A stretch of DNA of 64,000 nt. Origin: Aquilaria yunnanensis. Lineage: Eukaryota > Streptophyta > Magnoliopsida > Malvales > Thymelaeaceae. The position numbers were made by a program, and so were the translations under genes. Within the stretch, counting starts at the first letter, position 1; every line of letters starts with the position of its first letter. The notes under the pieces were generated by a model. The model ran no database searches, was not told the origin of the DNA, and saw only the letters and a list, made by a program, of their open reading frames with translations. Below, one piece after another: positions 48,094-60,197 of this stretch. The stretch spans positions 40,708,001 to 40,772,000 of the forward strand of contig CM077597.1 in assembly GCA_039654915.1 (NCBI GenBank). The letters are read 5' to 3'.

Positions 48094-48500
48094 AGGAAAC
48101 AACTCTCAAGCAACCTCCTCAAAAAATGCCACCATCATAATGGTGGATTTTTAGGCTACTAAGAGAAGAATAAATGGCAGAAAGCAGGCACCAAAGAGCC
48201 ATGCCAAGTCACTTCTTTGGAGGGCACATTTAATGGACATCGCTTCTTCTCCTCACTCGACTGTTAAACTTGACACATGCAGCGAAAATAAAGTAATAGT
48301 GGGCATTACCCTGGAAATGATGATGTTTTAGCACCTTCTCCAGGAAGTTGTTGGTAGGGGCGTCGTTCCCCCCCCCCCCCCCCTTTGGAATGACATTGTA
48401 TAAGACACAGAAGTAACGCAAATGAAGAGAGCGGTTGAATCCCATCATAAAAAGGATTAACAAAGGAAAAATACTCTAAGAAATACAATAACATTTTGAC
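48094..48500. other. Non-coding, with a 16-base poly-C run
   Basis: No gene is seen. A run of 16 C lies at 48368-48383. The sequence belongs to the antisense promoter side of the Tat-like element. Confidence 0.4.
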
Positions 48501-48985
48501 TTAATGTAGAAAATGTATGACCCCAACCCACATTTTCATAAAGGAATGACGAGTTATTGGCAGGGTGTAGGCCTAACGCTAAGCCCACAACAAACAAGTC
48601 CATAACAGATAGATGAAAGCCAAGAGGCTCAACAGGCCAAGGAAATAGCCCACCTAAGCAGGAAAGGAAATCTTAGAAATTACGGGATTGATTAAAGGAT
48701 TTCCATCCAAAAGTGATCTACTTGAACCTTCCTTCAGCTATATAAATCTATCCCATTCACCAATCCTAAGGTATGAGAATTGCACTACGCATTCTGCTGT
48801 CTCTTCACTTTCAGGAAACTATGAAAACTGACTTGATTTTCGGAAGGTTTCTCAAGAAAAAACATCCGGGGGCTTTGACATTATTTTTGTATGTAAGATC
48901 TCCATTCACCTTACATCAAGCCACTGGACCTAGCCCAAATGGCCCCATTCGCTATCAAAATGTTTTCTGCCACACAAGCCAAAAT
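48501..48985 (+). mobile_element. Tat-like LTR of the second element (ends approximate)
   Basis: TATATAAAT at 48739-48747, then ACTGACTTGATTTTCGGAAG near 48,826 and AAAACATCCGGGGGCTTTGA near 48,858, reproduce in diverged form the TATA, ACTTGGGCATCAGAGG and CTCCGGG order of the LTRs at 1,600-1,940 and 30,290-30,440. Its place beyond the antisense ORF is right for a 3' LTR. Confidence 0.5.
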
Positions 48986-49534
48986 GTTAAGTTTAGGACT
49001 AACTTTTTACATGTTTTACAAGTTTAAAAACTTGGAATGTTTTAGAATTTAGATTAAAAGGGTGATTAAGGTTTGTTGATTGAATGTGCTCATTTCCCAA
49101 ATTTATTAAATTATATTTTGAGCAAAGTGTTTTGGACCCAAAACTTTTGGGCAAAAATAAACCATTTTGAATTCCTAGAATTCGTCAAAGCCTTCTCCAA
49201 AATCGCTCCATCCAAACGGCTGACCCTAAATCCTGAAGGCTTGCCTCCAATCTCCAGTCTCCACTCTCTACTATCAAGTTCGCAATTGCCTATTTCTTTC
49301 ATGTCTTCCGTTGTCCCTCATCCAATGACTAACACCATTTGTTTATTTCTCGTTCACCATTTTCTCTCAGTCACCATTGTCACTCTTACGCCATTGGTAG
49401 TAGTGACTAGCAAAAGGCAAAATTGGGACCCTTTTCATGGCTCATCGCCAAACTTTTGTCTTTTGACTAGTTAAGGACCTAAGTTTAGAAATGTAACAAA
49501 AGTATACAAAATAATGGAATTGTAATGTAACATG
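48986..49534. other. No feature recognised
   Basis: AT-rich to mixed sequence. An open stretch on + (49073-49474) has no recognisable motif and overlaps an open frame on the other strand, so I do not call it a gene. Confidence 0.4.
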
Positions 49535-50829
49535 AACAACAGGTTATAGGTTACACGGTATTAATTCAGGTTAAATGGTATGAGATTTAGGTTAAATGGT
49601 ATTGGATTCAAGTTCATATGATATCAAATTCAGGTGCTATGAGAATTAGGTTGATGTGGTATAAGAATGAGGCTTATGTGGTATCAGGTTGATGTGATAT
49701 GAGATTTAGGTTATGTGGTATATGATTCAAGTTATGTGGTATATATGTGCTATAAGATTCAAGTTTTTTTTAGTAATGATATATGGTATAAAAATTAGGT
49801 TATATGGTATATATGTGATATCAAATTTAGGTTGGTATGGTATAAAATTCAGGTCCATGTAATACATATATGGATGAGAATCAAGTTCATGTGGTATATA
49901 TGTGGTATAAGATTAAGGTTCATGTGATATGAGATTAAGGATCATGTGGTATAAAAATTAGGCTAAGTGATATAAGATTCAGGTCCATGTGGTATATATG
50001 TGGTATGAGATTCAGGTTATTATGCTCTGAAATTCAGGTTAAGTGGTATGAGATTTAGTTTTACGTGGTATGAAATTCAGATTCATGTGGTATGAGATTC
50101 AGGTTTATATGGTATATATGTGATATGAGACTCAAGTTGAAATGGTAAGTATGTGGTATGAGATTCAGGTTATGTGCTATATATGTTGTATGATATTCAA
50201 TTATATATGTGGTATATATGTGGTATAGGATTCAGGTTCTTATGGTATAAGATTCAAGTTGTTGTGGCATGGGATTCAGGTTAAATAGTATGAGATTCAA
50301 GTTCAGGAGGTATGAGATTCAGGTTGTTGTAGTATGGTATTCAGGCTAAGTGGTATGGGATTCAAGTTCACATGGTATGAAATTTAGGTTTATATGGTAT
50401 GAAATTCAGGTTGTTGTAGTATGGGATTCAGGTTAAATGGTTTGAAAGTTAGGTTCTTGTGGTAAGAGATTCAAGTTTATGTGATATAAATGTGGTATGA
50501 GATTCAACATGAAATGGTATGGATATGGTATGAGATTCAGGTTATATGGTATATATGTGGTATGAGATTCAGGTTATATGGTATATATGTGGTATATGAT
50601 TTAGGTTCTAGCAGTATAAGATTTAAGTTCTTGTGGTATGGGTTCAGGTTAAGTGGTATGAGATTCAGGTTCATGTGGTATAAGATTCAGGTTGTTGTGG
50701 TATAGAATTCAAGCTAAGTGGTATGAGATTCTGGTTGATGTAGTATGGGATTCAGGTTAAGTGATGTAAGACTTAGGTTTACATGGTATGAGATTCAAGT
50801 TCATGTGGCCTAAGATTCAAGTTTATGTA
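49535..50829 (+). repeat. Minisatellite, about 20-23 bp unit, block 1
   Basis: The phrase TGGTATGAGATTCAGGTT, followed by a short variable link such as CATG, TTGT or AAG, repeats dozens of times with substitutions and small indels. A second common link is GGTATATATGTGGTATGAGA. The block runs up to the LTR inserted at 50830 and resumes at 54885. Confidence 0.9.
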
Positions 50830-53800
50830 TGTTATAGCCCTCCTAGCTAGATGCTCGTCGAGCAAGGTAAACTCAAAAATCCCTAGCTTAAATACTTTAT
50901 TTAGAGGTGAATTAGCAAGATCAAGTAAGTTATTAAAGGTTTAGTTAGTTCTGAGTGGTTTATGGCACTAGGTTCGCCCTAGGGCAAAATGGTCATTTTG
51001 CACCTCGAAGGGTCGAGACGAGTCCCGAGAGTAAAAATGGCATTTTTAAAGTCCAAAGTCTAAGTTAGAAAGTTTTGCTTAAGTATTTAATTACCTAGTT
51101 ACTATTTGGGGATAGGGTATTTTTGCAAAAACTTAAAAAGGTTAGGGAGTGAGATGTTTTAATGTTTTTAAGCTTGTTGGGGGGTTGGGCTGTCACTATT
51201 CACCCTTTTTAGCCCCTTTCTCTTCCCCTTTACATCTCTTGCTCAATCCATTTCAATTTCTTGGTTTATTGGCAAAATTGGAAGCTTCTCTTGGTGCCCA
51301 AGTGGATGGAAGCTTGCCTTGCTCTTTTTTTGTGATTTTGAAGCTTATTAGGGCATTTTCAAGCTTGGGTTTGGCTGAATTCATGAAGTACTCTTTTCCC
51401 CTTATTGATTTCATGTTTCTTAAGTTATTTTGAGCTTGGGTTTTATTGGGTTAATGTCAATTTGGTGCCATATGCATTGTTTGTACCGTGGAACCTAGGA
51501 AACCTAGAAGAGCCTTTGGAATTGAAAATTCTTAACTTCTGGTGCTTGATGCTAGCTAGTTCTTGTGTAATGAAGGTAAGGGATTTATGATTCATCCTTG
51601 ATTAATGCCATTCATTGCTTGCTAGAAGTAGAATTCATGTGAATTAGTGAATGGTATTGTTGGTGGATGACATTGGTTGTGGTGGACTAGTGAGATTTTG
51701 ATGATTTATGTCGTGTTTATGGGCACCATTGGATTGGTTTGAATGGTGCATTGTGGCCTAGTACATGTGTACATGCAAGTTTAAGGCAATTGGAGGCGTT
51801 CGCAGGGCTAATGGGAGGCATTGGACGCCCCTCAAAAGCCTTAGGCACGTAGGAGAAGGTTCAGGCCTCGGGGGCCTGGTGCCTAGCTGCAGCACCCAGG
51901 ACCCCATTTGGAATTTGAAGAAAAATGGCCTTTGGCGCTACAGTGCTGGCTCTATTGCCTAGGGGCCAACACTCGGTAGCATTGAATATGCTGCAATATT
52001 TTTGCCATACCTTTTCGCTCGAGTGTCTAATTGAAGCGATTCAAGATTCCACGCGAAACTAACATAAAGGTCTACCCTTTTTATGCCTTTCCCAACCTTT
52101 TGTTGGCTTAGGTTTTTCTTTATTTTTGTTCAAAGTGATGAGTTTCGGGAGCCAAACAGCGCAGCGGAATTTAACCGAAACCCTCCAGGATCCAAGTGAA
52201 ACGGGGTAAACCGGGTGTTCAAAAATTTTCATACCTAATTTTCGGTTGAGATCTCTTACTCAACTGTAGAGTCGAATCACAAAACCTGAACAATTGACGT
52301 GTTCAGGCTCTCTATGGTATACACATGAGCCTCTCGGGATCACCACGCTTCCACCACCTCCCGGCAGATGCGTTTCTCTTGCGCTGGCAGTGCTAGCTTG
52401 CGTCCTCCAAGGAATTGCAAGAGAAGAGTACGGCTGTCCTTTTGGGATGCTAGGGCAAGAAGACCTACGAATTTCTCACTAGAAGTTGTATTTATAGTGA
52501 GACTCAACTTCCAGGCCTAATAGGTTTCAAAGCCCTAATCCAATTAGGCTTTAATTTCGGGCTTAATAATGGCTCAATTATTGGACCCATTATTAATATG
52601 AAATTATTATGAAACCAAAACCCAAATTATTAGCCCATGCACTCTAATGATCCAAATAGCTCTATGTGTGCGATCCAATAGGCTCTTACCACGTTGGCAA
52701 TGATCATAAATCACATTTATGATCATAAGCAATGAGCGGTGTCTAGCAACACATCATTGCTACCCAAGTGACAAGATTGTCGATGATTCGACTAAACCTT
52801 TATGATCATCACCGATATATGCCATTGTCCCTTTGTCCAAGATATCAAGACTAAGCACGAGACATGGAATGTGTCACTCTCGTATAGCCCAATCTTTGGT
52901 TTCTTGATTACCAAGTAGACCAACTTAAATTGATGACATTGATATCGTATATCAACTCATCCGAGCATGGCCATGGATTTTCTAAGTCTCACTCTATCAA
53001 GGGCCCCGAAGATATCACTCCTGTTACATAGGAGGGACAAATCCCATCTTGATCATACAAATCCCTCCGCATGATATGTGACATACCCAATGACCTCCTT
53101 CAAGTCCACTCAGTTACGAGCAACAAAGGAAAGTATCAAAGTATGTGACTCATATGTAGGGAACCTTGATGATCCTAGGTCGAAGGACTACATATACCAT
53201 GATCACTGTGAGAATCACTTATGACACTCATATAACGATCCATGTAGTGTTCTCATGGTGGGTCGGTCCAGTACACAAGTTCTCCAACTTGTACCCATAT
53301 GTAGACTACATATCTCATATTAGTCTCCACATATGCTAGTCGTTATGTATTATTGCAACCCACTCCACAATAATACTAGACCAGGGACGTTTAAGAATAT
53401 CAATATTCTAGGGTTACAATTATGTTTATTACGTTACGCAGAAACAAAACAACAAACATAATTGTTGGATTAATGCCTTAATAAAATATCATGACTCAAT
53501 GTGCAAAAATACAATCATCTCATGATTGGCTTTTGGGCAGAACACTAACACAAAGTGAGGGTATATTTGGTGACATTAGAGCACCATTAGTCAGGTTAAG
53601 GGTTTAGTACCATCGGGAGCCTAGTTGGACCTTTAGGTTTAAGGCGTCAATGTGGAAACCTTTGTTCACCTAGGTGGGTTTCAAAGAACCCATTGAATGA
53701 GTCCAACCATGGTCATTGCCACTCCACTAGGGTGAACCAAGTAATGGTGGATAGGTATATGCCTTGAGTGAAGGTTTAGCACACTTGTAGTCTAACCAAG

Positions 53801-54884
53801 GTTACTTGAGGCATAAGTGAAAACCTAGTTCATTCTTGGTAAGGTTTTGATGTGGAAGCTTAGTGCACAAGTAACCTAGACAAGTCTCAGGACTTGAAGT
53901 ACTATGTGGAGGCTTAGTATACCTAGTGAGTTCCTTGAAACTCAAGCAAGGTGCTTCCACCATGTTCATCTACACAACAATTAAGGGAAGGTTAAAGTTA
54001 TTACGTCAGTAAGCTAAGGCTTACTAGGAGCGAGTTAAGGGCTAGAACTCACTAGGCACGAAGTGACACCCATGAAAGGACTAGGATGAGGAAGGACTCA
54101 AATATATGCACATATGTTAGCCCTTAGATTGCAAGTGCACTCAGTAGACTTCATATATTGTATATATGTGTGTCATTGGTATTTTTCTTACAGGTTGAAG
54201 GATCCCTCATTGAGAATCTTTAATTTTCACTACCCTAGCTTTTGTTGTGCATTTTTTTAGTATCATTGAGCCAGCAACCATTGAGGGTTGTTGATCTAAA
54301 CTCATAAGTAGGTATATTGTTTATTTGAATCTTTACGATTCTAGTTTGTGGTTCACTTGTTGGTTAAGCTACGGTACTAACTACAATTGTCTATTTGGCC
54401 AATAGAGGCTGGTGAAATACAATGGAGGGCTTTAGAGCTAGCCACCAGGAATTGATCTAAGGTGGGAGCTTAGTTATGGATCTCAGTAGTGTTGTTCAGT
54501 GTATAGTTTTCATACACTTATTTGCCTCCAATATTCATATATAAGTAGTTTACTCTAAATTCGTTCTTGGATGTGAGCATAGTCTACTTTTGCTTGGATG
54601 GTCACAGGCGGTTGATTATGTGTAGTTAATCATATAAATACTTTGTATGCTTTGACGATTTTGATGTTGGGTTTTATTGAAATTCCATGACAATGTTTTA
54701 AGTATCATTTCCTTATTTTATTGATCAAGTCAACACACATACTCATGCATGACTGCATAATAGGATTAATTAACTAAAAGCATAACGGTTTTAACTAGTG
54801 TACACGTAATCAATTCGCCAATTGTGACTAGTGTGGGACAAGTTCCCATAGGTTTCCTGGGCAGGCCCACGAGAGGCTGTATCA
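50830..54884 (+). mobile_element. Gypsy-like solo LTR carrying a copia-family solo LTR
   Basis: It starts TGTTATAGCCCTCC and ends GAGGCTGTATCA. The flanks are ATGTA (50825-50829) and ATGTG (54885-54889), one mismatch, both made of minisatellite sequence. Without the nested insert it is about 2,635 bp. It shares order and short blocks with the Tekay-family LTR in the same orientation (for example CACTTGTTGGTTAAGC near 54,353, and TTTCCTGGGCAGG near its end), so it is a related but distinct family. Confidence 0.8.
52136..53550 (-). mobile_element. Copia-family solo LTR
   Basis: It starts TGATGAGTTTCGGGAG and ends GGCAGAACACTAACA, with exact target duplication CAAAG (52131-52135 and 53551-53555). 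It is 1415 bp. The - strand shows the family TATA box CTATAAATAC near 52,490. Confidence 0.93.
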
Positions 54885-54957
54885 ATGTGGTATATATTTA
54901 GGATGAGATTCATGTTGAAATGGTATGTGTATGGTGTAGGATTCAAGTTATACAGTA
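54885..54957 (+). repeat. Minisatellite, block 2 (short)
   Basis: A few units (for example GGTATGTGTATGGTGTAGGA) lie between the solo LTR and the plastid-derived insert. Confidence 0.8.
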
Positions 54958-57900
54958 TTGAATTCGGGACAGCTATTCGAAATCTTAGTGAAAGACTGGA
55001 TTTGTTATCTCATGTTTGCTTTTCGTGAAAAAATACCAATTGAAGTGGAGGGTTTCTTCAAACAAATGATATTGAGCATGTTTCCCATCCCTTCTCGAGA
55101 AGCAAGTGGGCTATTTCTTTGCAAAATTGTGCTCAATTTCATATGTGGCAATTCCGCCAAGATCTCTTCGGTAGTTGGGGGAAGAATCCGCACGAATCGG
55201 ATTTTTTGAGGAACATATCGAGAGAGAATTGGATTTGGTTAGACAATGTGTGGTTGGTAAACAAGGATCGATTTTTTAGCAAGGTACGGAATGTATTGTC
55301 AAATATTCAATATCATTCCACAGGATCTAGTTTCGTTCAAGTAACGGATTCTAGCCAATTGAAAGGATCTTTTGATCAATCCAGAGATCGTTTCGATTCC
55401 ATTAGTAATGAGGATTCGGAATATCACACATTGATCAATCAAAGAGAGATTCAACAACTAAAAGAAAGATCGATTCTTGGGGATCCTTCCTTTCTTCAAA
55501 CGGAACGAAGAGAGATAGAATCAGACCGATTCCCTAAATGCCTTTCTGGATCTTCCTCAATGTCCCGGCTATTCACGGAACGTGAGAAGCGGATGAATAA
55601 TGATAATCATCTGCTTCCGGAAGAAATCAAAAAATTTCTTGCGAATCCTACAAGATCCATTTGTTCTTTTTTCTCTGACGGATGGTCAGAACTTCATCTG
55701 GGTTCGAATCCTACTGAGAGGTTCACTAGAGATCAGAAATTATTGAAGAAAGAACAAGATCTTTCTTTTGTCCCTTTCAGGCGATCGGAAAATAAAGAAA
55801 TAGTTAATATATCCAAGATAATTCCGTATTTACAAAAAACCGTCTCAATTCATCCTATTTCATCAAATCTGGGATGTGATATGGTTCCGAAGGATGAACT
55901 GGGTAGTTCTTCATTCTTGAACAAAAATCCATTTTTTGATTTATTTCATCTATTCCATGACCTGAACAGGGGGGGATACACGTTACACCACGATTTTGAA
56001 TCAGAAGAGAGATTTCAAGAAATGGCAGATCTATTCACTCTATCAATAACCGAGCCGGATCTGGTGTATCATAAGAGATTTTCCTTTTCTATTGATTCCT
56101 ACGGATTGGATCAAAAACAATTCTTGAATGAGGCCAGGGATAAATCGAAAAAGAAATCTTTATTGGTTCTACCTCCTATTTTTTATGAAGAAAATGAATC
56201 TTTTTATCGAAGGATCAGAAAAAAATGGGTCCAGATCTCCTGCGGGAATGATTTGGAAGATCCAAAACCAAAAAGAGTGGTATTTGCTAGCAACAACATA
56301 ATGGAGGCAGTCAATCAATCTATCTTGATCCGAAATCTGATTCAAATCCAATATAGCACCCATGGGTACATAAGAAATGTATTGAATCGATTCTTTTTAA
56401 TGAATAGATCCGATCGCAACTTCGAGTATGGAATTCAAAGGGATCAAATAGGAAATGGTACTCTGAATCATAGAACTCTAATGAAATATACGATCAACCA
56501 ACATTTATCGAATTTGAAAAAGAGTCAGAAGAAATGGTTCGATCCTCTTATTTTGATTTCTCGAACCGAGAGATACATGAATCGGGATCCTAATGCATAT
56601 AGATACAAATGGTCCAATGGGAGCAAGAATTTCCAGGAGCATTTAGAACATTTCATTTCTGAGTAGAAGAGCCGTTTTCAAGTAGTGTTCGATCGATTAC
56701 GTATTAATCAATATTCGATTGATTGGTCTAGGGTTATCGATAAAAAAGATTTGTCTAAGTCACTTCCTCTCTTTTTGTCCAAGTTGCTTCTCTTTTTGTC
56801 TAACTCACTTCCTTTTTTCTTTGTGAGTTTCGGGAATATCCCCCTTCATAGGTCTGAGATCCGCATCTATGAATTGAAAGGTCCGAATGATCAACTCTGC
56901 AATCAGTGGTTAGAATCAATAGGTCTTCAAATCGTTCATTTGAAAAAATTGAAACCTTTCTTATTGGATGATCATAATACTTCTCAAAAATTGAAATTCT
57001 CGATCAATGGAGGACCCGTTTTGTTCAATAAGATACCAAAGCGGATGATTGACTCATTCCATACTAGAAATAATAGCAGGAAATCTTTTGATAACACGGA
57101 TTCCTATTTCTCAATGATATCCCACGATCAAGACAATTGGCTGAATCCCGTGAAACCATTTCATAGAAGTTCATTGATATCTTCTTTTTATAAAGCAAAT
57201 CGACTTCGATTCTTGAATAATCCACATCACTTCTATTGTAACAAAATATTCCCTTTTTATGTGGAAAAGGCCCGTATCAAGAATTATGATTTTATGTACG
57301 GACAATTCCTCAATATCTTGTTCATTCGCAACAAAATATTTTCTTTGTGCGGTGGTAAAAAAAACATGCTTTTTTGGAGAGAGATACTATTTCACCTTCA
57401 CCAATCGAGTCGCAGGTATCTAAATTCATATCTAACGATTTTCCACAAAGTGGTGATGAAAGGTATAACTTGTACAAATCTTTCCAGTTTGCAATTCGAT
57501 CCGATCGAGCTATTTACTCGATTGCAGACATTTCTAGAACACCTCTAAAAGAGGAACAAAAAGTCAATTTTGAAAGAACTTTTTGTCAACCTCTTTCAGA
57601 TATGAATCTATCTGATTCAGAAGAGAAGAACTTGCGTCAGTATCTCAATTTCAATTCAAACATGGGTTTGATTCACACTCCACATTCTGAGAAATGTTTA
57701 CCATCCAAAAAGAGGAAAAAACGGAGTCTTTGTCTAAAGAAATGCGTTGAGAAAGGGCAGATGTATAGAACCTTTCAACAAGAGAGTGCTTTTTCAACTC
57801 TCTTAAAATCAAAATGGAATCTATTCCAAACATATATGCCATGGTTCCTTACTTCAACAGGGTACAAATATCTAAATTTGATATTGTTAGAGACTTTTTC

Positions 57901-57963
57901 AGACCTATTGCCGATACTAATAAGTAGCAGCCGTCAAAAATTTGTATCCATTTTTCATGATAT
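54958..57963 (+). pseudogene. ycf2: Nuclear copy of plastid ycf2 (internal fragment)
   Basis: The encoded sequence is ycf2, the large plastid protein of the chloroplast import-motor complex. It starts at [17 protein letters not shown] and runs to KFVSIFHDI, upstream of the ATPase Walker region, so both ends of the gene are absent. The frame changes between 55,040 and 55,120, where about 20 bases expected after GGTTTCTTCAAACA are missing. It is open from 55119, stops at TAG (56664-56666) where a Gln codon (CAG) is expected, resumes in the same frame, then shifts near the A- and T-runs at about 57,355-57,376 to the frame ending at 57970. The flanks are minisatellite, not plastid sequence, so this is a nuclear plastid-DNA insertion (NUPT) and is not functional. 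Confidence 0.95.
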
Positions 57964-57982
57964 TTACTAATTATTAAAATAA

Positions 57983-58251
57983 TATATTTGTGATATGGGA
58001 TTCAAGTTCTTGTAGTATGAGATTCAAGTTGTTGTGGTATGGGATTCAGGTTAAGTGATATAAGATTCAGGTTCATATGGTATGAGATTCAAGCTATTGT
58101 GGTATAAGATTCAGGCTAAGTGATATGGGATTCATGTTCACATGGTATAAGATTCAGGTTTATGTTGTATGAAATTCACGTTCACATGGTATGTATATAT
58201 GAGATTTAGGTTATGTATATGGTATGAGATTTAGGTTATGTGGTAAATATG
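57983..58251 (+). repeat. Minisatellite, block 3
   Basis: Units such as GGTATGGGATTCAGGTTAAG resume after about 20 bases of unmatched AT-rich filler beyond the ycf2 copy. The last five bases, ATATG, are the target duplication of the next insertion. Confidence 0.88.
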
Positions 58252-60192
58252 TGTAGCAATGTATATTTAAGAGTCGTCACTAATCAGTTTCATTTAAGTT
58301 GATTGGACACCTTAAAATGGTCTACGAGAGTTCAAAAGGTTTGGAAGTATACGCTAAAACAACTTTGTTATAATGCTAAAAAATTGGCACTTTAGTTTGA
58401 TTTAAATTTTGTTTTGCTTGCTTTTAATTAATTTAATTAATTTCCAAACTATGGATTTTAATCGAACCAACTAGATATGGACTTCTAAACCTTACTACTT
58501 GATTTTGTTTATTTTATGAAATTTTGATATTACCAAACCATGGATTCTATTGGACCACCTAGATGTGGAACCTAAAAACTTGATCTATTTTTATTTATTT
58601 TTATTTATCTTTTAAATATTTTAGTTAATTATCAATCCAAACCATAAATCCTATTGGATCACCCGAATGTGGACATTAAATACATTTATATTTATTTTAG
58701 TTATTGCTTTTAAAGATTTTAAATAATTATCCAAACCATTAATCCTATCGGATTAGTCAGATATAGATCTTAAAACTTATTATTCTCCTAAATTCATCCT
58801 AGGGTTTTATTAAACCCATGTGGAATTGTATTTCCTAAATGTGGTTTTTGAGAAGCATTATGTAAATTAAATTTATTTTAAATTCATACTATTTATTAAA
58901 ATTATCTATCTAATCTAGTCTTATAATCATGGCTAATGTTAATCCATAAACTAGTTCATGACTTCAATAAACAAAATAAACAAACAATGAAAGAAACACA
59001 CATAAAACAATGTTGTCAGTGGCCAAATTGTAAAAAAAAAAATAAAGTTAGTGACTTAGAAGGATGAAACAAAAAGAACAAGGGGCTAAATGAGGGTTAT
59101 ACCAAAAGAAAAGAAAGTTTACTAGGTCAGACGAGGAAACGAGTTAGGTTTGGAGGGTTGCCATCAAGGCTCATCTCCAATTATCTATCTCCAACGGCGA
59201 TTGGTGTAATTGGCAACTTGGGATCAGACTAGGAGGTAGCGGTGACTTAGGAGATTGGCGATCGGCAGCCAACGGCGTAGGATGGCGGCTAGTTGAGGAA
59301 GACCAAATTGGCAACTGGTTGAGACGGATGAGAATTGTCCTTTTTCTTTTCTACCTCAACATGGCGCAAATGGTGAGGGGGGAGACAATGGACGAGCGGT
59401 AGGCTAGGCGACCTTTGACAACGTTGGGACTGGCGGTTGAAGGCTAGAAGCTAGCGTCAGGCAATAGAATGGAAGGCCAAGGGTGGCGGCAGTAGACAAA
59501 AGAGTTTAGGGTTTTTTGGCATAGAGGCTACGAGACCAAGGCTAAAGGTTACGGTTTTTCCTTTTTTATCTAAGAGCTTAGGGTTATGAATTTCTTCTCC
59601 TTTTTTCCTTCGCATGGTAACCCATATTTATACTAAGGGGTCTTAGGCAAGATTAACTACGTTTTCCAAATTTAAAACTCATCCAAGTTCAACTTGAAGA
59701 GGTTAGGACATAATTTGGCCAAAGTTTTAGTCCAACAAGACTCTTAGGTTGCTGATCAGGTCCCTATTTTTATGCAAAATTGCAATTTGGCTTAACTTTT
59801 GCCTGATTTGTCAAATTAGGCTAAAGCTTTGTAAAAATAATCAGATTTTCCTAGAATTTCATAATTTTTCCAGATTTGACTTAAACTCTCCAAAATTGAC
59901 AGATTTGCCCCAAACTTTCTAATTTTACCTAGAATCTTCTAAAAACCCTCAGTTTTCACCCAAACTTTTCTTTTTTGCCTAAATTGACCCTACAAGACCT
60001 TTAGGACTCCAAATTAGTACCTAAACTAAATTAACTCTTATTTATACCCTAGATGAATTTTTTAAACTCCTAAAATTAATAACAAAGGAAAAAGACCAAA
60101 TTGCCCCCTGCAAAACAAAATGCTTCTAAACTAACTCTTCCAAACCTAGAACTAAGGTATAAAAATGCATCCAGACAAAATATATGTCAACA
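58252..60192. mobile_element. Solo LTR, unrelated family, 1.94 kb
   Basis: It starts TGTAGCAATG and ends TATGTCAACA, with exact target duplication ATATG (58247-58251 and 60193-60197). There are no pol motifs. It holds four tandem repeats in its first third and a G-rich stretch (59,150-59,530) with repeated GGCGGC/GGCGAC words. AAGAGTCGTCACTAAT near 58,268 resembles a phrase common at the start of plant gypsy LTRs, but I cannot assign a lineage. Confidence 0.8.
58444..58830 (+). repeat. Four tandem repeats of about 90-105 bp inside the solo LTR
   Basis: Units begin CCAAACTATGG, CCAAACCATGG, CCAAACCATAA and CCAAACCATTA at 58444, 58533, 58637 and 58731. Each continues with a TCCTATTGGATCACC-like segment, then ATGTGGA, then an AT-rich half. 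Confidence 0.8.
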
Positions 60193-60197
60193 ATATG

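Noticed and set aside
48368..48383. Poly-C run as a functional G-quadruplex
   Set aside because: A single uninterrupted homopolymer is more simply a simple repeat or sequencing-prone site; nothing nearby suggests a role.
49073..49474. 133-codon open frame as a host gene
   Set aside because: No motif, no conservation clue, and an open frame on the opposite strand overlaps it; likely chance.
50490..50705. Open frame rich in Met, Trp, Tyr and Arg (also 61,594-61,890 and 60,377-60,595)
   Set aside because: It is a translation of the minisatellite unit; the periodic protein follows from the DNA repeat and no start or homology supports a gene.
55119..57970. Functional ycf2 gene or plastid contig
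   Set aside because: Both gene ends are missing, there are two frameshifts and an in-frame stop, and both flanks are nuclear minisatellite.
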